Below are positions 16,670-25,612 of a stretch of 64,000 nt of DNA, one piece after another; positions within the stretch are counted from its first letter, which is position 1, and each line of letters starts with the position of its first letter. Position numbers and translations under genes: made by a program. The stretch is from CAYJAY01 sp964370715. GTDB lineage: Bacteria > Bacillota > Clostridia > Oscillospirales > Ruminococcaceae. The notes under the pieces were generated by a model. That model ran no database searches, was not told the DNA's origin, and worked only from the letters and a program-made list of their open reading frames with translations. The stretch is taken from assembly GCA_964370715.1 (NCBI GenBank), contig CAYJKJ010000010.1, positions 1 to 64,000 on the forward strand, in the 5' to 3' direction.

Positions 16670-17602
16670 ATGAATATTCTTTTTTGCGGTCTTGGTTCTA
16701 TCGGCACACGCCATCTTAAAGATAGCGCCGAAATATTATCAAAAAAAAATATATCTGCTAACTTTTTTGCGTTAAGAAGTTCCCCTCGAAAACTTCCGCA
16801 AGAGGTCGAAAACCTCTTGACAAAAAGTTTCTATGATATTTCGGAAATAGACAGAAACTTCGACATTATCTTTATTAATAATCCAACCTCGCTACACTTT
16901 GAAACGCTTAAAGCTGTAGTCGATAAGGGAACAAAGTTTTTTATAGAAAAACCGCTTTTTGAAAAGGTGTATGACATATCGGAGTTTTTAGAAAGGGATA
17001 GCAAGCTTTATTATGTTGCGTGTCCTATGCGGTTTAACCCCTCGGTTATTCATGCGAAAGAATTTTTAAACGACAAAAAAATCCTTTCGGTGCGGTCGAT
17101 ATGTTCCTCCTATCTCCCCTCTTGGCGCCCCGGAACCGACTACAGGGAATGCTATAGCGCAATTAAGGAACAAGGCGGCGGAGTTCGCCTCGACCTTATC
17201 CATGAATGGGATTATCTTTGCTATATCTTTGGATTTCCTGTCGAGGTTAAAAGTTTTGAATCAAACGCTTCATCGCTTGAAATATCGTCGGAGGATAGCG
17301 CCGTCTACATCGCAAAGTATCAAGAGGGTTTTATGCTTTCGCTAGCTCTTGATTATTTTGGAAAAGTTCCCAAAAGAGAACTTGAAGTTATAACGGAGGA
17401 CGGGACGGCGGTTTTCGATATGCTCGGTCTTAAAACAACGATATACCAAAACGACAAAACCGAAACGATTGAACATAGTTTAAAAGCGGAATACAGGTTT
17501 TTGGAAACGGAATATTTTATTGAACTTTGCCTTTCGAAGGAAACAAAAAACAATAATCCTCTCGAAAGTGCAGTTAAAACGCTAGGTATTGCTATTAGTT
17601 AA
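16670..17602 (+). CDS. Gfo/Idh/MocA-family oxidoreductase (second copy)
   Basis: 310 residues, with Rossmann motif GLGSIGTRH and the intact FIEKPL motif. YLPSWRPGTDYR resembles the segment of the preceding protein, so the two are distant paralogues. RLDLIHEWDYL fits the active-site helix with a His. Substrate is unknown, but pairs of these oxidoreductases occur in nonulosonic-acid and related glycan loci. It follows its neighbour by 32 bases. Confidence 0.85.
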   Translation: MNILFCGLGSIGTRHLKDSAEILSKKNISANFFALRSSPRKLPQEVENLLTKSFYDISEIDRNFDIIFINNPTSLHFETLKAVVDKGTKFFIEKPLFEKVYDISEFLERDSKLYYVACPMRFNPSVIHAKEFLNDKKILSVRSICSSYLPSWRPGTDYRECYSAIKEQGGGVRLDLIHEWDYLCYIFGFPVEVKSFESNASSLEISSEDSAVYIAKYQEGFMLSLALDYFGKVPKRELEVITEDGTAVFDMLGLKTTIYQNDKTETIEHSLKAEYRFLETEYFIELCLSKETKNNNPLESAVKTLGIAIS

Positions 17603-17613
17603 AGGGTACTTTG

Positions 17614-18543
17614 ATGAACAAAAAAACATTTTTAACGATTGCTCTTTGTGTCGCCGTTGCTTTTTTGGTTTGGAACAATCTTAAGCTAGTTTCGATGACC
17701 CAACAGCTCAGCTCTCAACTGGGTTCCGCTTTAAACACTATTCATAACACAACGTCGGCGGTTGAAAGACTGTCGGATGAGATAAACACAATAAAGCAGG
17801 AAGCAGAGGAAACAGCAAGCCTTTTTTCCAAAGTTGAAACCCATGAAAAGCTTGTCGACAACGCTATCGAACTAACGTTAACAGCAGTTCCGAAAGAGCT
17901 TTCAAACGACGAAACGATGAGCGTTGTTTTTGAAGTTAATGAAAAAACGATTAACACCCCGATGACCGACGGCAAAGCTATCGTCACTTTTGATATAACC
18001 GACAGGATAGAACCTATCGTTGTTATAACTTCGCCTAGCGGCACAAGGCAACAAGCGCTTGACACTATCTATTTTGATAGCCTTTTAATGTGTTTTGCTC
18101 ATGCCGAACTTGTTGAACAGGAAAATGGTTCAACAATACAGACGTTTCTTGATATATCGATAAAAGGGGATTTTAACTATTCCGATATCAAAACGCTAGA
18201 GGTTATCGCCGAAAAACACAACCACTCTCAAGGTGAACACAACTATTCTTCCGAGCCTGTAACAGAAGCGCCGGCGGTAGAGCTTTCCGACAACGGATAT
18301 ATCCCAAACGGACAAAGCGTTGAAAGTTCGCTTGTTTCAAACGGAGTTTACAGAGTAGAGATAACGGAATTTGTCGAAAGCGCCGACGAGTTTGAATATA
18401 AGTTTTATGTTAAAGTAACGCTAACCGATGGAACGACGTTCATTCCGCTAAACAATTATCTCCCCATCGCCGACGTTGTAAGCACACAAAACCCACATAT
18501 TTCAACATATGGATACATCGACCTTATTATGCAACTAGATTAA
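17614..18543 (+). CDS. Membrane-anchored protein of unknown function in the glycan cluster
   Basis: 309 residues from the ATG at 17614 (a TTG directly before it is less likely). One N-terminal membrane helix (about 5-24) is followed by a coiled-coil-like stretch to about residue 80, then beta-rich sequence without recognised motifs. The bulk should lie outside the membrane. A His-rich patch (EKHNHSQGEHN) sits near residue 210. It lies nine bases after the oxidoreductase, so it is co-transcribed. It might organise glycan assembly at the membrane; no family was recognised. Confidence 0.7.
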   Translation: MNKKTFLTIALCVAVAFLVWNNLKLVSMTQQLSSQLGSALNTIHNTTSAVERLSDEINTIKQEAEETASLFSKVETHEKLVDNAIELTLTAVPKELSNDETMSVVFEVNEKTINTPMTDGKAIVTFDITDRIEPIVVITSPSGTRQQALDTIYFDSLLMCFAHAELVEQENGSTIQTFLDISIKGDFNYSDIKTLEVIAEKHNHSQGEHNYSSEPVTEAPAVELSDNGYIPNGQSVESSLVSNGVYRVEITEFVESADEFEYKFYVKVTLTDGTTFIPLNNYLPIADVVSTQNPHISTYGYIDLIMQLD

Positions 18544-18576
18544 AAAAACAATTTATTAGATAAACGGAGTTTAAAC

Positions 18577-19344
18577 ATGAAGATTCTTTTCACCATCTGC
18601 GCAAGAGCCGGAAGCAAAGGCGTTTCGGGTAAAAACATAAGGGATTTTTGCGGATATCCCCTCGTTTATACAACGCTTTCTGCATATGATCTTTTTTTAA
18701 GGAAATACGGAGCAGGCATTGAAGCCGCCCTCGCTATTAACACCGACAGCGATGTTTTAGTGGGTCAGATGCGCACAACAAAGCTTAACTTTTCCCACGT
18801 TCCAAGAACGCCGGAACTCGCCGGCGACCTTGCCGCAAAGATAGATGTTATAGCCCAAACGCTTTCGGTTATGGAGCAAAGAACAGGGGTGTATTTCGAC
18901 CTTGTTGTCGATCTTGATCTAACGTCACCGCTACGCAAAGCAGAGGATATTAAAAATGTTATCATGACGCTTTTAAACGTTCCCCATGCCGATGCTGCCA
19001 TGACGGTGACCGAACCTCGAAGAAACGCATATTTTAATCAGCTTTCAACAAATCAATATGGCTTTTTGTCGGCGGTCGTTCCCTCAAACTTTGTTACACG
19101 CCAACAAGCTCCGCCGGTTTATGATGCTAATGCCTCGCTCTATGCCTATCGCCCCGATTATCTCCACCGCAACGATGGAGTTTTGCTACACGGGAACGTT
19201 GTCGCCTCGATGATGACCGACACCGCAATCCTTGATATCGACAGCGAAGAAGATTTTGAGCTAATGCAGATAGTAGCGGAACATTTCTATTCTAACTTCC
19301 TAGAGTTTAGAGAAGTTAGAGACCACATCAAAGAGATAATCTAG
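18577..19344 (+). CDS. CMP-nonulosonate (acylneuraminate-type) cytidylyltransferase
   Basis: 255 residues. The N terminus FTICARAGSKGVSGKNI is the classic CTP-binding signature of NeuA-type enzymes. DLDLTSPLR and LDIDSEEDFELM match later conserved blocks. It would activate a nonulosonic acid with CTP before transfer. The second residue block reads ICARAGSKG where IPARGGSKG is usual, a mild variation also seen in LegF/PtmB relatives. No synthase (NeuB-like) gene is found between it and the epimerase. Confidence 0.9.
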   Translation: MKILFTICARAGSKGVSGKNIRDFCGYPLVYTTLSAYDLFLRKYGAGIEAALAINTDSDVLVGQMRTTKLNFSHVPRTPELAGDLAAKIDVIAQTLSVMEQRTGVYFDLVVDLDLTSPLRKAEDIKNVIMTLLNVPHADAAMTVTEPRRNAYFNQLSTNQYGFLSAVVPSNFVTRQQAPPVYDANASLYAYRPDYLHRNDGVLLHGNVVASMMTDTAILDIDSEEDFELMQIVAEHFYSNFLEFREVRDHIKEII

Positions 19345-19409
19345 CTCTTAATCGCCTTTTAACATCAACAGATTTTCACCATTCTAAATATTAAGGATGC
19401 CTCAACAAA

Positions 19410-20720
19410 ATGTCTTTGGATTTTCTTTTTCTATACGAACATATATCTCGCGAATTTGAAAGCGTTTCCCTTATAATGGCAGAGCTTGAAAGGCGTGGAT
19501 ATTCTTGCGATATTATGCAGTTAATGGCAAGAAAAAAGCTTAAATACTTTACATTTTCTAAACCAAAAGTTATAATCCCTTCCGCGATGTATAACAACGA
19601 AACGCTTAATAGCTTTGTTTATAACAACGTAGGCAAACTGCAAAAGGTTGTTAATCTTCATTGGGAACAGGTTTTATCCCGAGAGCAAGAACAGAGCAAG
19701 TTTTATTCTTTTGCGGAAAACGCAAGAAAATGCACCCATATCTGCTGGGGCGAAAAAGCTAAAAATCGCATAATGGGCAACGGTGTTCCGGAACAAAACG
19801 CCGTTGTAACCGGCGCAATCCAGATGGATTTTCTAACCGAAAGGTTCAGTTCCCTTGATCGTTCAAAAGAAACACTAGCAAAACAATATAACCTCGACAT
19901 AAAAAAACGTTGGGTGCTTTATATCAGCTCTTTTTCCTGCGCATATATGGACGATAAAGAGATTGAAGAGCTTAACGAGATGACAAACCTTGATTTCTAT
20001 GGTTTTAAACAACTCGGTATTCGTTCGATGGATAAAACTCTCGAGATGATAGATATGCTTCTTGAAAAACATCCCGAATTTGAATTCATCTATCGCCCAC
20101 ACCCTTGCGAATGGCAAAGCCCTCCTCTTGAAGAGATGAAAAAGAAACATAAAAATTTCTATGTTATAACCGATTATCCTGTTAGGCAATGGATAAAGAC
20201 ATCCGACACAATAATAATGTGGATGAGCACATCGATAGCGGAGGTCTATTTTGCCGGCAAAAGCTGCATAGTTGTTCGGCCGGAACCCATCTTCGACGAC
20301 TATGACCCCGTGACTTTTGAAGGGGTTAGCGCCGTTCAAAACTATGGGCAACTCGAAACGGCGATATCATCAAAAAATCCGTCATTCCCTATCGATAAAC
20401 AGATGCTGTTGTCCCACTATGACAACGACGAAAGTTTTGCATACCTTAGAATTGCGGATCTTTTGGAACAAACGCTTAAAAACGAACCGGTCGACCTTCC
20501 TTTTTCTAAAGGGTATAAACCCCGAAAAAACATCTTGAAATTCTTTGTTTTCATAGGGTTAAATCTGTTTGTTACCCTTAAAATAAACCCTTTGTGGTTC
20601 TCGTTTTTAGGGCAAAATTTCGTTACGTCGCTTTCGAGGTTTATGGGATATATAAGCAAATCAAGGCTAGACAAAAAACAGATAGCCGACATGAAACAAA
20701 CGATGAAAGGATATCTATAA
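19410..20720 (+). CDS. GT-B-like surface-carbohydrate transferase
   Basis: 436 residues. The C-terminal half has YRPHPCEW, a TDYPVRQWIKTSD segment and a MWMSTSIAEVYFAGK motif. This arrangement recalls CDP-glycerol glycerophosphotransferases and other GT-B enzymes that add to capsule or teichoic-type polymers. No signal peptide is found; a hydrophobic stretch near residues 375-395 may contact the membrane. Donor and acceptor are unknown. It may be the transferase using the CMP-sugar made by its upstream neighbour. Confidence 0.65.
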   Translation: MSLDFLFLYEHISREFESVSLIMAELERRGYSCDIMQLMARKKLKYFTFSKPKVIIPSAMYNNETLNSFVYNNVGKLQKVVNLHWEQVLSREQEQSKFYSFAENARKCTHICWGEKAKNRIMGNGVPEQNAVVTGAIQMDFLTERFSSLDRSKETLAKQYNLDIKKRWVLYISSFSCAYMDDKEIEELNEMTNLDFYGFKQLGIRSMDKTLEMIDMLLEKHPEFEFIYRPHPCEWQSPPLEEMKKKHKNFYVITDYPVRQWIKTSDTIIMWMSTSIAEVYFAGKSCIVVRPEPIFDDYDPVTFEGVSAVQNYGQLETAISSKNPSFPIDKQMLLSHYDNDESFAYLRIADLLEQTLKNEPVDLPFSKGYKPRKNILKFFVFIGLNLFVTLKINPLWFSFLGQNFVTSLSRFMGYISKSRLDKKQIADMKQTMKGYL

Positions 20721-20722
20721 TA

Positions 20723-22189
20723 GTGGAACAACAAAAAAGTTCGACCCTTTCCCCAACATCGTTTATCGTTTCGGTCTTTAAATTTTCGATAGCAACGTGG
20801 GTTAATGCGGTTATATATGGCGTGTCGCTCATCCTTGTAAGCTTTGTTTTGGATAGCGCAGTTTTCGGGGTGTTCGACCTTTTTATAACGGCATCAACCA
20901 CCCTGATGAACCTTGTTATGTTGGGGCTAGACCACGCATATATTCGTTTCTACAACGAACCTCCAAGCGGAACAAAGGACGAAAAACAACTTTCGGCGGC
21001 TTGTATGCTGTTGTCGCTGTTGTCGCTGTTGGTATTTTCGGTTTTAATAATCTTTATTTTCCCAACCGAAACCAGCAACCTGTTTTTCAGAGACAACTAT
21101 CCGCTTTTGATAACGATGCTTTGCGTCAACACATTGTTCCTCGTTGTAACCCGTTATTTCAACATAACCTACCGTATGCAACACAACGTTTTAATGTATA
21201 CAATCCAAAGCATTCTGCTGCAATTTTTCACAAGGATCTTTTTTCTTGTCGGCGCTCTTATCGATCCGTCGCTTAACACGATTGTTTTGTTTAACGTTTT
21301 GGGTCTCGGGCTTTTTGCCGTTGTGTTTTTCGTTATCCAAAAAAAATCAATGCTACCAAAAAGAATAGATTTCCAAAAGAAAGCCTATTCACCTTTGTTA
21401 AAATACGGGCTAGCTCTAGCGCCCACCAACATAATGCTTTGGGTCAATTCGCTTTTTAGCAGAGTGTTTGTCAATGCGATTATGGGCGCTGCCGAACAGG
21501 GTGTCTATAGCTTTATATCATACATGAGCTTGGCCCTTGGGATTATTCAAGGTGGTTTTGCAACTTTTTGGTCGGCATTTATCTTTAAAAACTATAAAAA
21601 TGAACAACAAAAAATTATTAAAGTCCATGATTTTTTAACGTTTATAATTCTTTCGCTAATGGCGGCTTTAATTGCGTTCCAACCCATTATATTCCTTATA
21701 ATCGGCCCTTCCTATCGTTCCGGCATCTCTATTTTTGGAGCAACGCTTTTTGCGCCGATGCTGCTTATAATTTCGGAAACCACCGTTTATGGAATAGCCA
21801 TCGCAAAAAAGACCTATTTTGATACGATAGGTATGGGGCTTTCGGTTGGCATCAACATCCTGCTTTGCTTTTTGCTTGTTCCAACAACGGGAATGTTTGG
21901 CGCTTCGCTCGCCGGCGCTGTTTCGGGGCTTGCTATGTTTATCTTCCGAACGATTGTGGCGCAAAAATTCTATAAATCGGTTGCTAACCTCAAAAAAACA
22001 GCCGTCTCGCTTTCGCTCATGTGGGTGCTTGTCGTCGTTTGTTTTGTCCTGTCTGATCTTCAATTTGTCATTTCGCTTTTGGCGGTTTTGCTCATAGCAT
22101 ATTATATATTGGTATATAAAAACGAGTTTAAATATTGCTTAAAAACAGCAATTAATATATTTAAAAACATAACAAAAAAAGAAAGTTAA
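20723..22189 (+). CDS. Wzx-type polysaccharide flippase, GTG start
   Basis: 488 residues from the GTG at 20723; AAAGGA lies upstream, and any longer form would run inside the preceding gene. About 12-14 hydrophobic helices fill the protein, with the usual charged loops of the polysaccharide exporter/MATE-like superfamily. It would move the lipid-linked glycan unit across the membrane. It closes the glycan cluster, starting two bases after the transferase stop. Confidence 0.88.
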   Translation: MEQQKSSTLSPTSFIVSVFKFSIATWVNAVIYGVSLILVSFVLDSAVFGVFDLFITASTTLMNLVMLGLDHAYIRFYNEPPSGTKDEKQLSAACMLLSLLSLLVFSVLIIFIFPTETSNLFFRDNYPLLITMLCVNTLFLVVTRYFNITYRMQHNVLMYTIQSILLQFFTRIFFLVGALIDPSLNTIVLFNVLGLGLFAVVFFVIQKKSMLPKRIDFQKKAYSPLLKYGLALAPTNIMLWVNSLFSRVFVNAIMGAAEQGVYSFISYMSLALGIIQGGFATFWSAFIFKNYKNEQQKIIKVHDFLTFIILSLMAALIAFQPIIFLIIGPSYRSGISIFGATLFAPMLLIISETTVYGIAIAKKTYFDTIGMGLSVGINILLCFLLVPTTGMFGASLAGAVSGLAMFIFRTIVAQKFYKSVANLKKTAVSLSLMWVLVVVCFVLSDLQFVISLLAVLLIAYYILVYKNEFKYCLKTAINIFKNITKKES

Positions 22190-22202
22190 AAAGGGTTTAA
22201 AA

Positions 22203-22760
22203 ATGGCTAATATCTGGCACCAAATGCCTATCGAAAGAATAACACCCGATAGGTTCATGGCAATCGTTGAAATTCCAAAGGGTAGCAAAATCAAATATGA
22301 ACTCGACAAACAAACAGGGCTTATCATGGTTGACCGCATACTCTACACCTCGACAATATATCCGGCAAACTATGGCTTTATCCCAAAAACCTATGCAGAC
22401 GACAACGATCCTCTTGATGTTGTCATAATGTGCAGCGAACCGCTTATACCTCGTTGTGAGATCGAATGTTATCCTATCGGCGTTATCTCGATGATAGACA
22501 GCGGAGAAAGCGACGACAAGATAATAGCCGTTCCGTTTAACGAACCAAACTACAACTGCTATCGTGATATCTCGGCGCTACCTAGCCATGTATTCACCGA
22601 GATGTGCCACTTTTTCAAAGTCTATAAATCTTTAGAAGGCAAAGAAACTGCGGTTGATTCTATCAAAGGTTGCAACGAAGCTCGTGATATAATTCGCCGT
22701 TCAATCGATTGCTATAAAGAAAAGTTCCCCGAAATCGTTGAACAAGAGATCGACGATTAA
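22203..22760 (+). CDS. ppa: Soluble inorganic pyrophosphatase, family I
   Basis: 185 residues. EIPKGSKIKYE, YPANYGFIPKT and DDNDPLDV are the metal- and pyrophosphate-binding motifs of family I enzymes. It hydrolyses pyrophosphate released by sugar-nucleotide, nucleic acid and aminoacyl-tRNA synthesis. It begins 13 bases after the flippase gene, so it may be read from the glycan operon. Cysteines are more common than usual in the C-terminal part. Confidence 0.95.
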   Translation: MANIWHQMPIERITPDRFMAIVEIPKGSKIKYELDKQTGLIMVDRILYTSTIYPANYGFIPKTYADDNDPLDVVIMCSEPLIPRCEIECYPIGVISMIDSGESDDKIIAVPFNEPNYNCYRDISALPSHVFTEMCHFFKVYKSLEGKETAVDSIKGCNEARDIIRRSIDCYKEKFPEIVEQEIDD

Positions 22761-22811
22761 TCTAATTTAAACCCAATACATAAGTATATATTTAAGGAGA
22801 TTTTTTAAAAC

Positions 22812-23285
22812 ATGGTAGTCATCACAATGGAAAACGGAAAAAAGATTAAACTTGAACTTTATCCCGAAAAAGCACCACTCACCGTTGCAAACTTCGAAAG
22901 GCTTGTTACAAACGAATTCTATAATGGTCTAACGTTTCATAGGATAATCCCGGGATTTATGATCCAAGGCGGTTGCCCAGAAGGCACCGGAATGGGTGGA
23001 ACCGAAGAAAAGATCAAGGGTGAATTTCCTTCCAACGGCGTTCCAAACGACATTAGCCACGAAAGAGGCGTTATATCGATGGCGAGAAGCAGTTTTGTAA
23101 ACTCGGCGAGTTGCCAATTTTTCATCGTCCACGAAACCTCCCCACACCTCGACGGAAGCTATGCGGCTTTTGGCAAGGTTGTTGAGGGCATCGAAGTAGT
23201 TGATGAAATAGCGGGAGTTGAAACAGATTACGGCGATAAACCCGTTACACCTGTTAAGATTATGTCGATAACGATGGAAGAATAA
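22812..23285 (+). CDS. Cyclophilin-type peptidyl-prolyl isomerase
   Basis: 157 residues. NEFYNGLTFHRIIPGFMIQGG and MARS...NSASCQFFIVH are the active-site motifs, with Arg of FHR and Phe/Gln of QFFI in place. No signal peptide, so it acts in the cytoplasm. AAGGAGA lies about 12 bases before the ATG. The gene ends at a strong terminator. Confidence 0.96.
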   Translation: MVVITMENGKKIKLELYPEKAPLTVANFERLVTNEFYNGLTFHRIIPGFMIQGGCPEGTGMGGTEEKIKGEFPSNGVPNDISHERGVISMARSSFVNSASCQFFIVHETSPHLDGSYAAFGKVVEGIEVVDEIAGVETDYGDKPVTPVKIMSITMEE

Positions 23286-23311
23286 TCATTAAACTTTTAA
23301 TATTAAACGAA

Positions 23312-23357
23312 AAAACAAACCGCCCATTACGCATTAAGCGTCAGGGCGGTTTGTTTT
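23312..23357. terminator. Bidirectional terminator after the cyclophilin gene
   Basis: A 14-bp perfect stem, AAAACAAACCGCCC with GGGCGGTTTGTTTT, has A/T flanks on both sides. It serves the cyclophilin gene and the convergent ECF gene. Confidence 0.9.
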
Positions 23358-23410
23358 TATGCTGTATTTTTGTTTAGTCGATTTGTCATTTTAAAAAAAC
23401 TGTCGAAAAT

Positions 23411-23962
23411 TTATACAATTTGTTTTTCTTTAGGGTTTATATACAGTATGTTCGATTTATAGAGCGCAATAACCACCGCCGGCAAAATTAATAGTTGCAA
23501 CATAATCCCCGGAACAGAGGTTATAAAAGCCGCCGACAACCACATTTCAAGCGAATATTTTCCGGCTCTGAAAACCAGGGCATTCAAAACCCCATACACA
23601 AGGCGCCCTGCAACCATCGCACCGATTAGCGATATATATGTTTTCAAAGCAATGTTTTTTATCGTTAATAGTTTAAACAAAAGACCCGTCACCAATCCAT
23701 AGACCGAAAGTTCTACTATCATTTGGGGCAGCATAACCGCAGGGGGCATTCCGGTTAAAAGGCTTGAAAGTATTGGGGTTATAGCGCCGCAAATCAACCC
23801 ATATTTTTCGTTGATTATAAGCCCACACATTAAAACGGGAATGTGCATCGGAAGAAAGATTAGCCCTCCGTTTGGTATCGAATGAAACGCAAACGGGAGC
23901 GCAAGACCTAGCGCAATACAGAGTGCTGTGAAAACGAGACTTCTTGTTTTAGACAACGTCAT
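23411..23962 (-). CDS. ECF transporter substrate-binding (S) component
   Basis: 183 residues with about six membrane helices. The N terminus has alanine-rich FTALCIALGLALP, then FLPMHIPVLMCGLI and GAITPILSSLLTGMPP, typical of vitamin or cofactor S components that pair with a shared ECF energizing module encoded elsewhere. The substrate cannot be told. GGAGGG lies eight bases before the ATG. Its leader carries a terminator-like hairpin, so a ligand or tRNA-like control is possible. Confidence 0.85.
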   Translation of the reverse strand: MTLSKTRSLVFTALCIALGLALPFAFHSIPNGGLIFLPMHIPVLMCGLIINEKYGLICGAITPILSSLLTGMPPAVMLPQMIVELSVYGLVTGLLFKLLTIKNIALKTYISLIGAMVAGRLVYGVLNALVFRAGKYSLEMWLSAAFITSVPGIMLQLLILPAVVIALYKSNILYINPKEKQIV

Positions 23963-23997
23963 ACTTATCCCTCCAAAATATTATTTAAAAATAAAGA

Positions 23998-24040
23998 ACG
24001 CCAAAAAGACACTCATTTAATTGAGCAGCCTTCTTGGCGT
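23998..24040 (-). promoter_or_regulatory. Candidate attenuator in the ECF S-component leader
   Basis: On the minus strand ACGCCAAGAAGGC pairs with a complementary arm ending GGCGT (two G-U pairs), with an inner CTCA/TGAG stem, followed by TCTTTATTTTT. It lies about 36 bases before the gene's ATG. Two more hairpins (plus strand 24071-24087 and near 24044-24061) precede it in the leader. The layout fits a premature terminator under control. No known aptamer consensus was recognised. Confidence 0.6.
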
Positions 24041-24099
24041 GTTTTTCTTTTTGTTTAAAGAATAGCTCTTCGGCTTCATACCGAATGATTACAATATAT

Positions 24100-24129
24100 A
24101 TTATATAGTATATATACAATATAAGTCAA
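24100..24129 (-). promoter_or_regulatory. Promoter of the ECF S-component gene
   Basis: TTGACT (24129-24124) and TATAAT (24105-24100) are 18 bases apart on the minus strand. This gives a leader of about 130 bases before the ATG. Confidence 0.65.
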
Positions 24130-24157
24130 CAGCAAATTGTTAAAACTTCCACTCTTG

Positions 24158-25591
24158 TTATTTTGTTCGAAGCTTTTCGACAGCTGCAACCAAAATTTCT
24201 TCTATCAAAAGCGGGTTTCCTCTGCCCTCGGTCTTTGCCATAATCTTTCCAATAATCGATTTAAGAGCCGCTTGTTTTCCCCCAAGATAATCCGACACTG
24301 ATTTTTGTTCGGTCTCCAAAACATCGTTTATAACGCCCAGAAGAATCGCTCTGTCGTTTATCTGGGAAAGATTGTTTTGCTCGACAAACTGTTTCGGGTC
24401 GACGTTGTCTTGTATAACCGCTTTAAGCACCTTTTTTGCAACGCTGCTGTTTATGCCGCCCTCCCCTTGCATCTCGGCTATCTCTGCTATCGCTTTTGAG
24501 GAAAAAGGAATATCCCCCTTTTCGAGGTCAACTTGTTTTAACAGTTCCGAAATAATAAGGTTTGCTAAAAGCTTTTCATGTTTTGTTTGTTTTGCCGCCG
24601 CTTCAAAGAAATCCGCAACAACCTTTTCGTTTGTTATAATCTCAGCATCATAAGCCGTCAAGGAATATTTTTCGGTATAGGTTTTTTTGCGTTTATCGGG
24701 CAGTTCCGGAATCGATTTTTTAATCTCCTCTAGCTTTTGTTCCGACGTTACTATCGGAACAAGATCGGGGTCGGGGAAATAGCGATAATCATCGGCATCC
24801 TCTTTTGTTCTCATCGAAAAAGTTTTTCCGCTATTCTCGTCGTATCGTCTGGTTTCTTGAACGATAGCTTCTCCCTTTTCGATCGCCTCAACTTGTCGTT
24901 TATATTCATATTCAATCGCTTTTTGAATAAACGTGAATGAATTTAGGTTTTTCATCTCGGTTCTAGTTCCAAACTTTGTTTCCCCTTTTTTTCTAACCGA
25001 AAGGTTAACATCGCAACGCAAAGAACCTTCTTGCATCTTGCAATCCGAAATGCCGGTATATAAAATAATCGCCCTTAGCTTTTTGAAATAGGCAACAGCT
25101 TCGGTTGCGGAACGCATATCGGGTTCCGAAACTATCTCGATTAGCGGAACGCCGCAACGGTTACAATCGATCATCGTTTCGTTTTCGCTGTGGATAAGTT
25201 TTCCGGCATCCTCTTCTATATGAATTCTCGTTATTCCGATTTTTTTTGTTCCGTTCTCTCCCTCGATCTCGACAAAGCCACCCTCGCAAAGCGGAAGATC
25301 AAATTGAGAGATTTGATATGCTTTCGGAAGGTCAGGGTAGAAATAGTTTTTTCTGTCCTGTTTTGAAAACTGCGCAATGCTACAATTAGTCGCAACGCCG
25401 GCTTTAATTGCATATTCGACCACCATCTTGTTTAGCACAGGAAGCGTTCCCGGCATACCCATGCAAACGGGGCAACACTGAGTGTTTGGCGGCGCTCCAA
25501 ATTCTGTTGAGCAAGAGCAAAATATCTTTGTTTTGGTTTGAAGCTCGCAATGAACCTCAAGCCCTATAACCATTTCATAATCTTTAATCAC
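24158..25591 (-). CDS. gatB: Asp/Glu-tRNA amidotransferase subunit B
   Basis: About 477 residues. VIGLEVHCELQT, GMPGTLPVLN, RKNYFYPDLPK and MRTKEDADDYRYFPDPDL are diagnostic of GatB; the C-terminal YqeY-like tail contacts tRNA. It activates the misacylated Asp or Glu on tRNA for amidation with ammonia from GatA. Start is set at the GTG at 25591; a GTG at 25603 is in frame but overlaps the AAAGGA ribosome site. It is the last gene of the aspS-gatC, gatA, gatB operon. Confidence 0.96.
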   Translation of the reverse strand: MIKDYEMVIGLEVHCELQTKTKIFCSCSTEFGAPPNTQCCPVCMGMPGTLPVLNKMVVEYAIKAGVATNCSIAQFSKQDRKNYFYPDLPKAYQISQFDLPLCEGGFVEIEGENGTKKIGITRIHIEEDAGKLIHSENETMIDCNRCGVPLIEIVSEPDMRSATEAVAYFKKLRAIILYTGISDCKMQEGSLRCDVNLSVRKKGETKFGTRTEMKNLNSFTFIQKAIEYEYKRQVEAIEKGEAIVQETRRYDENSGKTFSMRTKEDADDYRYFPDPDLVPIVTSEQKLEEIKKSIPELPDKRKKTYTEKYSLTAYDAEIITNEKVVADFFEAAAKQTKHEKLLANLIISELLKQVDLEKGDIPFSSKAIAEIAEMQGEGGINSSVAKKVLKAVIQDNVDPKQFVEQNNLSQINDRAILLGVINDVLETEQKSVSDYLGGKQAALKSIIGKIMAKTEGRGNPLLIEEILVAAVEKLRTK

Positions 25592-25612
25592 GCTTTTGTT
25601 CACTCCTTTCTG

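Noticed and set aside
20594..20722. Extended N terminus of the flippase
   Set aside because: It overlaps the upstream transferase gene and shows no helices; GTG at 20723 begins the conserved chain.
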